Shown: positions 53,826 through 64,000 of the stretch, one piece after another
Layout: every line of letters begins with the position of its first letter
Numbering within the stretch: position 1 is the first letter of the stretch
Source of the DNA: Saltatorellus ferox
GTDB lineage: Bacteria; Planctomycetota; UBA1135; GCA-002686595
Reading direction: 5' to 3'
Length of the DNA stretch: 64,000 nucleotides
Assembly: GCA_007751475.1 (NCBI GenBank)
Contig: CP036434.1
Coordinates: 6,143,524-6,207,523 of the forward strand
Translations under genes and position numbers: made by a program
The notes under the pieces: model-generated
What the model was told of the DNA's origin: nothing
Database searches by the model: none
Seen by the model: only the letters and a program-made list of their open reading frames with translations

Positions 53826-54632
53826 TCAGAACGTCCAGCCGATGTTCAGCAGGTAGAGGTTGTCGAGGCGCTTGAGGTTGACACCCGGCGAGATCTCGGC
53901 CGGCGTGTTGTCGTAGACCGCGATCCAGGAGAGGCGTGCCGTCATCCGGGCGCTAAGCTGAGCCTCGACGTAGGTCTCGCCGCGACCATAGATGTCGTTG
54001 GCGTCTTCGAGGCTCGGGTAGAGCTCGGCGAAGTGGCCGAAGACGACCGTGTCCGTCAGGCGCTTCCAGATGTCCCACGCGACGCGTGCTGCGAGGTAGT
54101 CGTTCTTGGCACCGGTGTCGAACTTCTCGTTGAAGTAGGCGAGACCGACTTCGGTGTTGATCTTCCACTCCTCGTCGTCGCGCCACTGGTGACCGATACC
54201 GGAGCTGACACTCCACCGAAGGTCGATCGCTGCCTGCTCGTTGGTCTCGCCGAGGGCGTTCACCCAGATGTAGGTCTTCTCGGAGAAGAACTGGTCGTAC
54301 TTGGCGCTACCGAGGGCACGGCGCTGGGTCCGCACGTTGTTCTGAGTGGCGTAGTACCAGAGGCCATCGAGCGTGTAGCGGTGGATGTCCACCGTGCGGA
54401 TCGCCTTGCCCGTGAGAGCGTAGGTCTCGATGTCCGCGTTGCCTTCGGCCTTCGACATTCCGAGGTTGATGCTGCCGTGCCATACGCCCTCTTCGGGCTC
54501 AGCGGCGGGTTCGTCGTGAACGAGCGCCGAAAGGCTGGAGAGAGAGGCAACGGCAGGCAGCGCTGCGGGAGCCGGAGCTTCGGCGTTCGCGGCCGCGAGG
54601 GCCGAACCGAGGAAGAGAGGGAGGAGGATCAT
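53826..54632 (-). CDS. DUF481-family outer-membrane beta-barrel protein
   Basis: A 268-residue protein with an N-terminal signal peptide (ILLPLFLGSALAAANA) and an Ala/Pro-rich linker to about residue 50. From there it is a series of alternating beta-strands (GVWHGSINLGMSKAEGNADIETYALTG, YTLDGLWYYATQNNV, LRWSVSSGIGHQW, NTEVGLAYFNEKFD) ending with the aromatic GWTF expected of an outer-membrane barrel recognised by the Bam machinery. It matches the DUF481/YdiY salt-induced type. This is direct evidence for an outer membrane. ATG 54632 is preceded by GGAGG, a good Shine-Dalgarno. It is followed by a strong terminator and is probably monocistronic. Confidence 0.87.
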   Translation of the reverse strand: MILLPLFLGSALAAANAEAPAPAALPAVASLSSLSALVHDEPAAEPEEGVWHGSINLGMSKAEGNADIETYALTGKAIRTVDIHRYTLDGLWYYATQNNVRTQRRALGSAKYDQFFSEKTYIWVNALGETNEQAAIDLRWSVSSGIGHQWRDDEEWKINTEVGLAYFNEKFDTGAKNDYLAARVAWDIWKRLTDTVVFGHFAELYPSLEDANDIYGRGETYVEAQLSARMTARLSWIAVYDNTPAEISPGVNLKRLDNLYLLNIGWTF

Positions 54633-54953
54633 GAAATTTCGGTGTCCCCGACGTGGGCCGGGGCTGAACGGATTGCGGGAGAGGTACGGATCGCCGACCT
54701 CGGCGGGGGGAGTTGGGTCCTGCGGGAGGCCTGGGGACAAAAAACGCACCCGGGACCGTCGTCTCGACGAAGAGCTGATCGCTCCGGAAGACGTGGAGAC
54801 CCCATGGTTTCCGTACGTCCTCCCTGTGGCGGGGCTCACCGCGACAGAATACGAACAGAAGAGCACGGATTCGAGGGCCCCTGACAGGTTCGTCAGAATG
54901 TCGGGCCCAAGGCCAGAGGCACGTGCTCCCCGTGCTCCCCGGGGCGCCGCCCG
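54633..54953. other. Promoter region of the DUF481 gene
   Basis: About 320 bp without a gene. It contains a run of six A at about 54736-54741 and a small CGTCG-TCT-CGACG hairpin at about 54752-54764, too far apart for a normal terminator. The minus-strand promoter of the DUF481 gene must be here, but no clear boxes were seen. Confidence 0.4.
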
Positions 54954-55879
54954 CTATCGGAGCCTCGCCTCGGACACATCCTCGGCGGCGTACCGCCTTC
55001 CATCCCGCACGAGCCGCGTGAACGCCCGGTCAGGGTCGTGGTACGACATCCCGATAAAGCCCTCGTCGGCGGCCCTGCCCAGCCATTTCGTCCGCATCTC
55101 GAACGACCGCGGCACGTCGATGTCGTAGGCCATGATGTAAGGCGGCTGGATGTGATGCGCGGTCGGGATCAGATCGCCCCAGAAGGCCGCCGTGGCGGAA
55201 TTCGGGTCGTTCTCCCCGAAGAGCACGATCGTCATCCCGCCGGAGTGTCCCCCGACCTCGTGGAGCGTGAGCCCGGGCAGGAGTTCGATATCCCCCTCGG
55301 TGAGGTCGACGAGGCCGGCCGCGATGAGCGGCTCGATGTCGTCGGCCCGATAGCTGGCACGGCGCGGGTGGACGGGCGTCCGCTCCGCCTCGACCTCCGC
55401 TTTCGGGAAGTGATGGCGAGCGCGCGGAAAGCGCGGCACGAGCGCCTCGCCGTCCGCCCTGACGAGCGCCCCGACGTGGTCGAAGTGGCAGTGGGAGCAG
55501 ACCACGTGGTCGATCTCCTCGGGCGCGATGTCGAGCGCGGCGAGGGTCCCCTCCAGAGACGTCTGCTGGGGACGCTCCAGGTGATAGATCCCGCGCATCT
55601 TGTCGTCCCAGCGATCCCCCATGCCCCCTTCCACGAGCACCTTCACGCCGTCGCGCTCGGCGAGATAGGGCCGCGCGCTGAGCCGGATCGTGTTGTCGTC
55701 CGCGGCGGGCGTCATGCGAGCCCAGAGGTTCTTGGGTACGACCCCCCACATCGCGCCGCCGTCGAGGCGGAAGTACGCATCGAACAGGGTCGTGATACGC
55801 CAGCCCCCCGCCTCGATCTCCTGACGAGTCGAGCCGAGGGGCTGGCCTGCGGTTCCTTCCGCTTCGTTCGACGCCGACA

Positions 55880-55880
<1 letters not shown>
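54954..55880 (-). CDS. MBL-fold metallo-hydrolase
   Basis: A 308-residue metallo-beta-lactamase-fold hydrolase. The zinc motif is HCHFDH in VVCSHCHFDHVGAL, later ligands are in HEVGGHSGG and WGDLIPTAHH, and the C-terminal MSYHDPDRAF supplies the last His/Asp. The N-terminal layout (WRITTLFDAYFRLDGGAMWGV) is that of lactonase/hydrolase-type MBL proteins. It is the last gene of the second beta-oxidation operon and shares a 1-bp TGATG overlap with the acyl-CoA dehydrogenase gene, which suggests a thioester or lactone substrate. Exact substrate unknown. Confidence 0.87.
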
Positions 55881-57106
<1,226 letters not shown>

Positions 57107-57179
57107 GGGATCGGTGTCGGAAGAAGTCCGCAGACAGTGGAGACTGCCCGTTGAAGGTGTTCGCGCGAGGAGTCGGCTC

Positions 57180-57422
57180 TCAGGAGCCGTTGCGCTGGGT
57201 GGATTCGGAGAGGCGAGCCCGGTCTTCGCGGTAGAAGTCGCTCGAGCGTCCCCCACCGACCCAGTCGATGAGAGCCTGCCTGGAGAACTTCCACTCGCGG
57301 CCGATCTTTCGGGCCGGGATATCCTCGGAGCGCAGGACCTTGTTGAAGGTCTTGACGCTCACACCCAGAAGCGCGGCGGCTTCCTCGATGTTGAGGATCT
57401 CGATGTCCTGGCTCGCGGTCAT
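57180..57422 (-). CDS. Excisionase-type (HTH_17) DNA-binding protein
   Basis: An 80-residue protein with the helix-turn-helix 17/excisionase pattern: LNIEEAAALLGVSVKTFNKVLRSEDIPARKIGREWKFSRQALIDWV, where the KIGREWKF wing and ALIDWV helix are typical. It has no integrase partner nearby and no phage genes around it, so it is not an excisionase in the phage sense. It sits between two acyl-CoA dehydrogenase genes on the same strand (gaps 30 and 73 bp), so it may regulate the operon, but it could act anywhere. Domain is clear; role inferred only from position. Confidence 0.83.
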   Translation of the reverse strand: MTASQDIEILNIEEAAALLGVSVKTFNKVLRSEDIPARKIGREWKFSRQALIDWVGGGRSSDFYREDRARLSESTQRNGS

Positions 57423-57452
57423 GGTCGTGGAGGGGAACGGCGCTTCGGCGGA

Positions 57453-58637
57453 TCAGCGAAGAAGCGCGCGGGCGATCACGAGACGCTGGATGTCCGTGGC
57501 TCCCTCGTAGATCTCGGTGATGCGGGCGTCCCGGAAGAGGCGCTCGACGTGGAAGTGGTCGGTGTAGCCCGCGCCGCCGTGGATCTGCAGCGCCTCATCG
57601 GCGCAGTAGTTGGACGTTTGCGAGGCGAACAGCTTCGCCTCGGACGCCTGACGGTTGCAGTCCATCCCGCGGTCGCGCATCCACGCGGCCTTCTGAACGA
57701 GGAGCCGCGATGCCTCGAGGCGCGTCGACATATCGGCGATCTTGTGCTGGATCGCCTGGAAGTGGCCGATCGGCTTGCCGAACTGCTCGCGCTCCATGGA
57801 GTACTTGATGGAGGCGTCGAGGCAGGCCTGGCCGATGCCGACGGCCTGACTTGCGATCCCGATGCGACCGCCTGCAAGCGTGTCCATGGCGATCGGGAAG
57901 CCGCGGTTGACCTCGCCGAGGATGTCGGTGTCCTTGAGCCGCAGGTTGTCGAGGATCAGCTCGACCGTGGCCGAGCCGCGGATGCCCGTCTTCTTCTCGT
58001 GCTTGCCGACCTTGAGGCCGGGCGCATCGCCGGGCACGAGGAACGCGGAGATGCCCTTGGCCTTCGGCGCGTCCTGGTCCGTGCGGACGTAGATGAGGAT
58101 GAGGCCAGCGCGATCACCGGACGTGACCCACAGCTTCGTGCCGCTCAGCACCCACTCGTCGCCCTCCTTCGTCGCCGTCGCCGAAAGCGCGGCCGCGTCG
58201 GAGCCGGAGCCCGCCTCGGAGAGCGAGTACGCGCCGATCGCCTCGCCGCTGCTGAGCTTCGGCAGCCAGTACTGCTTCTGGGCCTCCGTGCCGAACTTCA
58301 TCAGCGGCGCGCAGAGCAGCGAGTTGTGCACCGACACCGCCACGCCCGTGGCCGCACACGCTCGGTTCAGCTCTTCGAGCACCACCGCGAGCGCCTGGTT
58401 GTTCATCCCCGCGCCGCCGTATTCCTCGGGAATGGTCAGTCCCCAGAAGCCGAGTTCGCCGATCTGACGGTAGACGTCGTCGGAGATCGCCGCCTCGCGG
58501 TCATGCTTCGTCGCGAGCGGCAGGAGCACGTCGTCGGCGAACTTCTTGGCCTCGTCACGGACCAGGCTGAGTTCTTCACCCAGGTCAAAGTTGAGGCCTT
58601 CGGTGGTCGCGGCTAGCGCGGGATCGGTGACGGTCAT
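57453..58637 (-). CDS. Acyl-CoA dehydrogenase (copy 2)
   Basis: A 394-residue FAD-dependent dehydrogenase, short/medium-chain type. Landmarks are AYSLSEAGSGSDAAAL, LWVTSGDRAGLILIY, the REQFGKPIGHFQAIQHKIADM helix and GYTDHFHVERLFRDARITEIYEGATDIQR, whose Glu in IYEG is the catalytic base position of this class. It is only distantly similar to copy 1, so the two probably handle different acyl chains. It lies 30 bp before the HTH gene and 135 bp after the 3-hydroxyacyl-CoA dehydrogenase gene; a separate promoter in that 135-bp gap is possible. Confidence 0.94.
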   Translation of the reverse strand: MTVTDPALAATTEGLNFDLGEELSLVRDEAKKFADDVLLPLATKHDREAAISDDVYRQIGELGFWGLTIPEEYGGAGMNNQALAVVLEELNRACAATGVAVSVHNSLLCAPLMKFGTEAQKQYWLPKLSSGEAIGAYSLSEAGSGSDAAALSATATKEGDEWVLSGTKLWVTSGDRAGLILIYVRTDQDAPKAKGISAFLVPGDAPGLKVGKHEKKTGIRGSATVELILDNLRLKDTDILGEVNRGFPIAMDTLAGGRIGIASQAVGIGQACLDASIKYSMEREQFGKPIGHFQAIQHKIADMSTRLEASRLLVQKAAWMRDRGMDCNRQASEAKLFASQTSNYCADEALQIHGGAGYTDHFHVERLFRDARITEIYEGATDIQRLVIARALLR

Positions 58638-58772
58638 GGCGTGTCGAAGAGTCGCGGAACGAGGTTGAAGGAAGCGGTTGGCTGCCTACGACTTAGGCCG
58701 TAAACGTGCCGGTTTCAGGTCGGCGGCCCCGGAACTCCTTTCATCGGTCGATCCGGGGCATGCCTGGACCCG

Positions 58773-59633
<861 letters not shown>

Positions 59634-59680
59634 GTTGAATGGCTATTCGTGGGTGGTTGTGCGGTGGATGAACGCCCGCG

Positions 59681-60862
59681 CTACATGCGCTCGACGGAGA
59701 GCGACACGGCGTTACCGCCGCCGAGGCAGAGCGAGGCCATGCCGGTCTTCGCGTCCTTCTGCTGCATCGCGTGCAGGAGCGTGATGAGAATCCGCGCACC
59801 GGAGGCGCCGATCGGGTGCCCCAGCGCCACCGCGCCGCCGTTGACGTTGACCTTCGCGGGATCGAGCTCCAGCTTGCGCGTGAGAGCCACGGCGGCGGCG
59901 GAGAACGCCTCGTTGATCTCGTGCAGATCGAAGTCGCTCGGCTTCATGCCGTTCTTCTCGGAGGCCTTCTTGATCGAGTGCTCCGGCGCCATCATCACCC
60001 ACTCGGGGGCGCATCCGCCGGTGGCGTACTGCGTGACCTTCGCCAGCGGTTTGAGGCCATGCTTCTGCGCGAACTCGAGGCTCGTCACGACCAGCGCCGC
60101 AGCGCCGTCGTTGATCGCCGAGGCGTTCGCCGCCGTGACCGAGCCGTCCTTGGTGAACGCAGGGCGCATGCCCGCGATCGAATCGGCCGTCATCCCAGCG
60201 CGGATCGTCTCGTCCTCGTTGAAGGTGTAGGGGTCGCCCTTGCGCGGCTTGATCTCGATGCCGAACTTCTCGGCGTCGAAGCGGCCCGCGTCCCGCGCGT
60301 CCGCGGCGCGCCGGTGGCTCTCCGCGGCGAACTCGTCCTGCGCCTGACGGCTGACGTCCAGCTCGTTCGCGACCTTCTCACCGGTCATGCCCATGTGGAA
60401 GTCGTTGTAGATGTCCCAAAGGCCGTCGTGGACCATCGAGTCGATGGCCTGGCTGTGGCCGAGGCGCATGCCTGCGCGCGCGTCCGGAAGAAGGTACGGC
60501 GCGTTCGTCATCGACTCGAACCCGCCGGCGACGAGGCAGTGCGCGTCCCCGGCGCGGATCGCCTGGGCGGCGAGCATCACCGACTTCAGGCCGGAGCCGC
60601 AGACCTTGTTGATCGTGACGCTACCGACCGAATCGGGGACGCCCGCAGCGCGCGCCGCCTGGCGCGCGGGGTTCTGGCCGAGGCCCGCCTGGAGCACGTT
60701 GCCGAGGATCACTTCCTCGACATCGGACGACTCGATGCCCGCACGGCGGATGGCCTCGGCGACCGCGAGACCGCCCAGAGCCGGGGCGCGGAAGGACGAC
60801 AGCCCTCCCTGGAACTTGCCGATCGGGGTGCGCGCTGCGCTGACGAGGACGACTTCTTGCAT
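59681..60862 (-). CDS. Acetyl-CoA C-acetyltransferase (second thiolase)
   Basis: A 393-residue thiolase with Cys88 (NKVCGSGLKS), His349 (GHPIGASG) and Cys379 (LCLGGGN). The N-terminus MQEVVLVSAARTPIGKFQG is that of biosynthetic-type acetoacetyl-CoA thiolases. ATG 60862 is chosen; a start 16 codons upstream lacks family similarity. It leads the minus-strand beta-oxidation operon ending at 54954, so the promoter should lie just right of 60862, back to back with the sigma-factor promoter at 61064. Confidence 0.95.
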   Translation of the reverse strand: MQEVVLVSAARTPIGKFQGGLSSFRAPALGGLAVAEAIRRAGIESSDVEEVILGNVLQAGLGQNPARQAARAAGVPDSVGSVTINKVCGSGLKSVMLAAQAIRAGDAHCLVAGGFESMTNAPYLLPDARAGMRLGHSQAIDSMVHDGLWDIYNDFHMGMTGEKVANELDVSRQAQDEFAAESHRRAADARDAGRFDAEKFGIEIKPRKGDPYTFNEDETIRAGMTADSIAGMRPAFTKDGSVTAANASAINDGAAALVVTSLEFAQKHGLKPLAKVTQYATGGCAPEWVMMAPEHSIKKASEKNGMKPSDFDLHEINEAFSAAAVALTRKLELDPAKVNVNGGAVALGHPIGASGARILITLLHAMQQKDAKTGMASLCLGGGNAVSLSVERM

Positions 60863-61063
60863 GGGTATTCCCGGAGGATCGAGACCAATGAAAGGAGGGT
60901 GAGAAGCCATCCTCCTGGCTGTTTGGGCGCAAGAGTCTAAGCCGAACGATCACGGCGGGATAGCCCGGAGGTGCCCCTTCATGGCCGCGCACGGAGGGAC
61001 GGGAAGCTCTGCACTCGCCTCCAGACAGCGCGCAGAGCCGCACCCCCATGAATCCGCAAGTCA

Positions 61064-61092
61064 TTGACATCAAACACTTTACAGCCTCAAAT
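61064..61092 (+). promoter_or_regulatory. Likely sigma70-type promoter of the ECF operon
   Basis: A perfect TTGACA (61064-61069) is followed after 17 bases by TCAAAT (61087-61092, four of six consensus bases), within a locally AT-rich patch. It would start transcription about 100 bp upstream of the ECF sigma gene. The 340-bp gap 60863-61202 otherwise holds no gene. Confidence 0.55.
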
Positions 61093-61202
61093 CTGCTATT
61101 CCCGGGATGCCGGAGCACCGGTATTGCATCGCTCCGCGCCCTTCTTTATTCCTCGGTACGGAGGGGTCCAACGGCATCGGATGAGGGACTCCCCGAACTC
61201 CA

Positions 61203-61787
61203 TTGGACGACCTCACCCTGATCGAAGGGCTGCGCGCACGCCGCGAGCCCGCCGTGACTGCGTTTCTAGAGCGCTACAAGTCACTCCTCCACCACTGCAT
61301 CGGGCACTTCGAGTCGGATGTGGGAGCGCGGGAGGACCGTTACCAGGACCTCGTCCTCTACATGCTTCAGCGCCTCGACAAGGACGCGTTCGACCCCGAG
61401 AAAGGCTCGTTCGGCACCTGGCTCTATCGCGTGGCCTGGTGCCGATGTGTGGACATGAAGCGCCGCGAGTCCGCGAGCGGTCGCCCGTTCCTGCGCACGA
61501 GCGGTGATGACCTCCCGGATCGGGCCGACGAGTCGCCTGGCCCCGAGGAAGTCGCGGGCATCGAAGAGGTCGGCGGCGTGGTCCGCGAAGCCCTGGAGGA
61601 ACTCACCCAGGAAGAGCGCTCGCTCCTCGACCTCCGCTTCGTGCAAGGCGAGACCCTCGGCGAGATCGCGGCGGAGCTCTCCATCTCGCTGGAGCAGGCG
61701 AAGTACCGCTTGCGCCGCGCCACCATCAGCCTGCGCCGCGTTCTCGTGCACAACTTCGCGCACGAAGAAGCTCTGACCGAAATCTGA
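61203..61787 (+). CDS. ECF-type RNA polymerase sigma factor
   Basis: A 194-residue soluble sigma factor. Region 2 is at about 20-90 (EDRYQDLVLYMLQRLDKDAF, FGTWLYRVAWCRCVDMKRR) and region 4 at about 130-180 (LTQEERSLLDLRFVQGETLGEIAAELSISLEQAKYRLRRATISLRR). It would direct RNA polymerase to a stress or envelope regulon. The start is TTG 61203, giving the usual short N-terminus; no ATG is available. The following gene encodes a membrane protein in the position of an anti-sigma factor. Unlike the two sigma factors at 19213-26643 it has no C-terminal extension. Confidence 0.9.
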   Translation: MDDLTLIEGLRARREPAVTAFLERYKSLLHHCIGHFESDVGAREDRYQDLVLYMLQRLDKDAFDPEKGSFGTWLYRVAWCRCVDMKRRESASGRPFLRTSGDDLPDRADESPGPEEVAGIEEVGGVVREALEELTQEERSLLDLRFVQGETLGEIAAELSISLEQAKYRLRRATISLRRVLVHNFAHEEALTEI

Positions 61788-61890
61788 CGTGACCTGCGGT
61801 GCACCAGTGCGCTGCGCGGCGATAGGGAACTCCCCGAAAGCTCTTCGTTCCGTCGTCTTCGCTCGCCAACATGGTGACGAGCTACCACCC

Positions 61891-63153
61891 ATGACGTCGA
61901 CGCCCTTCCCCACCGATGCTGAACCCGACTCCGCTCCCCAGGGCGCGTCGGATTCACCGCGCCTCGCGAGTCATCGCTCCGCGGGTTCCCTGAGTCCTTC
62001 CACCATCGAGACGCTGGTCCGCTTCGACGAACTGGACAGCGACGCGATCGCACGACTCAGCGGAGACCCATCGACGAGCCGTGTTTTGCAGCAGCTGCGC
62101 GCGGCGGACGACTACCTCCACAGCCAGCTGTTCCGCGACCGGTTCTCGGGCTCCAGGAAGGAGCTGCGCGCTGTTCCTGCGTCCGTGCCCGCGGAGTCGC
62201 TCTTCGCGTTCGGGCGCGGAGAACTCGATGCCACCGAAGCGGGCGTCGTGCGCGAACACCTCGAGCAGGTGCCGGAGGAGAAGTCCTGGGTCGAGTCGCT
62301 GCGCGAATCGCCGCCCCCCGCGACTCTCACGTGGGACGCCATCGATCCGCAGGAAGAAATCGAGGTCTCCTCCCCCATCCTGGCCGGACCGGGTTCGAAC
62401 GCTGGCATCGACCTGCTGACGACGTCCGAGAACGAGACCCCTTACGCCAGGGTCGGCTATACCACGGGCGAGAAGCGTCGCTCCATTCCCGGATGGGTCA
62501 CCTGGACGCCGCTCGCCGCCGCAGCCCTGGTCCTCGCCATGGCCATCGGTGGCAACGAGCGACGAAGCGTCCTGGACGGTGGCCTGCCGAACTCTCCGAT
62601 CTTCCGCAGCGCGGGCACCGAGGCACTTCTCTTCCCGCGGGGCCGCGTCATCGACAGCACCACGGCGGTCACGACCTACGCCAGCGAGCCTCTCTTCGAG
62701 GTGACCCCGGTGAAGGGCGCCTCGCAGTACCGCTTCGAGCTGCGTGATGTCACCCGTCAAGGTGCATTTGCCGAAGGCGAAGTCCTCTGGGAAGGCGTCG
62801 CCCCGACGCACCAGGCCACCGCGCCCCCCATCCACGCAGGCAGCTACGTATGGCGGGCTTCGGCGACCGTCAACGGCATCGACCGCGACCTGGGCTCGCT
62901 TTCGTTCACCGTCGTGCCAGCCACGGCCGTCGATCGCTCCCTCGTGGTCCGCGCGGCCCTGTCTCCGAAGGAAGCGGCCCTGTCTCCGAAGGAAGGAGCG
63001 TCGGAAGAGCAGGCCACGATGCCGCGCATCCTCCGGGAGGACATTCGTCGACTGCACGCCTCGGGCTTCCTGACGGACGCGCGCGCGAAAGCGCGCGCCC
63101 TACCACCTGGCAAGGATCGAGACGAGTACCTCGCCGTCCCGGGCGATCGCTGA
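61891..63153 (+). CDS. Single-pass membrane protein, putative anti-sigma factor
   Basis: A 420-residue protein with a cytoplasmic-type N-terminal half, one membrane helix at about 202-220 (WVTWTPLAAAALVLAMAIG) and an outer beta-rich part (FEVTPVKGASQYRFELRDV, HAGSYVWRASATVNG) resembling a fibronectin-like fold. Residues of about 104-138 (FAFGRGELDATEAGVVREHLEQVPEEKSWVESL) look like the anti-sigma zf-HC2 helix pair but without the Cys/His ligands. Position directly after an ECF sigma gene, topology and this helix pair suggest an anti-sigma factor; the missing zinc ligands keep this provisional. ATG 61891 follows CCACCC. Confidence 0.6.
   Translation: MTSTPFPTDAEPDSAPQGASDSPRLASHRSAGSLSPSTIETLVRFDELDSDAIARLSGDPSTSRVLQQLRAADDYLHSQLFRDRFSGSRKELRAVPASVPAESLFAFGRGELDATEAGVVREHLEQVPEEKSWVESLRESPPPATLTWDAIDPQEEIEVSSPILAGPGSNAGIDLLTTSENETPYARVGYTTGEKRRSIPGWVTWTPLAAAALVLAMAIGGNERRSVLDGGLPNSPIFRSAGTEALLFPRGRVIDSTTAVTTYASEPLFEVTPVKGASQYRFELRDVTRQGAFAEGEVLWEGVAPTHQATAPPIHAGSYVWRASATVNGIDRDLGSLSFTVVPATAVDRSLVVRAALSPKEAALSPKEGASEEQATMPRILREDIRRLHASGFLTDARAKARALPPGKDRDEYLAVPGDR
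62953..62994. repeat. 21-bp perfect tandem duplication
   Basis: A 21-bp unit (62953-62973) is repeated exactly at 62974-62994, duplicating AALSPKE in frame in the outer part of the putative anti-sigma protein. Identity at the DNA level indicates a recent event. Confidence 0.85.
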
Positions 63154-63154
63154 C

Positions 63155-64000
63155 ATGCGGCGTGGTTCGCAGTGTGCGCTGGCGCTGATCTTCAGCGCAC
63201 TTCTCCACGCGACTCACGCCAGCGGCCACGGGACGCCGCTCAGCGATCCACCTTCGACGACCACCGCGGAGAGGGACGGCGCCGCCGACCTGACGGTCGC
63301 GGCCACCCGCTTCATCGAATCACTCGACGCCTACAGGCGCGGTGATCTCTCCGCTCGCACGGCGCTCCTGGCCGCTGCTGAAGAGCTCAGAAGACGGCAC
63401 CAGCGCGCCGACCCTGCCGAGATCGCGGCGTTCTACCAGGGGCTGAATGCCGCCGCGCTCGCCCGGGGAATCGCGCTGGAAGACGAACTCGATCTTCTTC
63501 GCGAGGAGGCAGCGGAACTCAGTACCGACGATCTCGAACGTTTGCCGATCGTGCGCCAGAAACTGGAGGGCTTCCTTCTTCGATGCGAGGGGCTCGAGGA
63601 TGTCCCGGTGCACGCGCACGCGCTCACTCTGGACGCACGCCTCGGCGTCAGGCCGCTCGAGCAGGGGCGCGGGCCGGAGGGGCCCGCCTTCCGCGCGGAA
63701 CTCCGCGCCCTCGAAGAGAAGGCCGCGAGATCGCTCGAACTCTTTCGTCGCGCAGGCCAGGTGACGCCGACGCTGGAACCGCTCTGGATTCTGGCGCGCT
63801 GCGCCCTTCTCCGCGCGGACCTCGACACCGCGGAGGACCGCTTCATGGAGATGGACGTCGTCGCCGAACGGGTGCATCAGCTGGCATGGAGAGAGCGCGG
63901 ATTGCTCGGGTTGATCGGCCTCGCGCGTGAGCGCGGTTCACTCTTCATCGCCGAGGATCTACTCGACCAGCTGGCCACCTTCCGCGCTCCCGAGAGCTGC
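63155..64000 (+). CDS. Exported helical-repeat protein, cut by window end
   Basis: An open frame from ATG 63155, one base after the previous stop, continuing past the window edge (282 codons visible). A signal peptide (QCALALIFSALLHATHAS) is followed by helix pairs rich in Ala, Leu, Glu and Arg (ARTALLAAAEELRRRHQR, AFRAELRALEEKAARSLELF, LWILARCALLRADLDTAED) reminiscent of TPR-like repeats. It is probably co-transcribed with the sigma and anti-sigma genes. In planctomycetes such trios often encode a TPR/CHAT-domain protein here; whether a CHAT domain follows cannot be seen. Confidence 0.7.
   Translation, partial: MRRGSQCALALIFSALLHATHASGHGTPLSDPPSTTTAERDGAADLTVAATRFIESLDAYRRGDLSARTALLAAAEELRRRHQRADPAEIAAFYQGLNAAALARGIALEDELDLLREEAAELSTDDLERLPIVRQKLEGFLLRCEGLEDVPVHAHALTLDARLGVRPLEQGRGPEGPAFRAELRALEEKAARSLELFRRAGQVTPTLEPLWILARCALLRADLDTAEDRFMEMDVVAERVHQLAWRERGLLGLIGLARERGSLFIAEDLLDQLATFRAPESC

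Noticed and set aside
54730-54770. Terminator or tRNA-like fold upstream of the DUF481 gene
   Set aside because: The T-run and the small hairpin on the minus strand are about 12 bases apart, and no tRNA arms or T-loop consensus can be drawn.
57180-57422. Prophage remnant around the excisionase-type gene
   Set aside because: Flanking genes are metabolic, in one operon direction, with no integrase, att repeats or phage structural genes.

Overview
This is a GC-rich bacterial chromosome segment with densely packed genes on both strands and short operons, many of whose genes join by ATGA or TGATG overlaps. No rRNA, tRNA or CRISPR array was seen. An outer-membrane beta-barrel of the DUF481 type, an O-antigen-type polysaccharide ABC exporter and lipoproteins point to a diderm. 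ECF sigma factors with long C-terminal extensions, a DUF5060-type glycosidase ending in a dockerin-like calcium motif, exported proteins sharing a C-terminal module and few Shine-Dalgarno sites suggest Planctomycetota. This is an inference, not a marker-gene identification.

Layout. 20-4586 (-): a beta-oxidation operon (thiolase, 3-hydroxyacyl-CoA dehydrogenase, enoyl-CoA hydratase) with two cyclophilins inside it. 4808-10573 (+): a SirB1-like protein, a LON-domain protein, an exporter permease/ATPase pair, a SOUL heme-binding protein and an exported nuclease/phosphatase. 10570-15992 (-): a five-gene sugar or polyol oxidation operon. 16405-19053 (-): a short PQQ-repeat protein, transhydrogenase SthA and an HDOD protein. 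19213-26643: two very large ECF sigma factors, each fused through one membrane helix to a long extracytoplasmic region, flanking a membrane-anchored protein gene broken by an in-frame TAG. 26781-36889: a coiled-coil lipoprotein, a methyltransferase with a long coiled coil, and a nucleotide-sugar/glycan operon (RfbF, SDR, three C-methyltransferases, GT2, VanZ).

37038-46101: exported proteins sharing a C-terminal module, a frameshifted small gene, a very strongly folded putative RNA or REP-like element (41394-41605), and a RAYT-type transposase with short tandem repeats around it. 46138-51267: exonuclease III, a DEAD-box helicase with a huge charged tail, and a ferredoxin/IspH pair. 51289-54632 (-): a DUF5060 lipoprotein and a DUF481 barrel with a clear terminator. 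54954-60862 (-): a second beta-oxidation operon (thiolase, HBD, two acyl-CoA dehydrogenases, MBL hydrolase) with a small excisionase-type HTH protein. 61203-64000 (+): an ECF sigma factor, a membrane protein in the anti-sigma position and a truncated exported helical protein.

Together the genes describe an aerobic heterotroph that oxidises acyl-CoAs and sugars, builds and exports a methylated surface polysaccharide, and places several proteins on its surface. The most unusual items are the paired membrane-tethered sigma factors and the 212-nt element, whose 47-bp stem deviates from Watson-Crick pairing only by G-U wobbles on the + strand.
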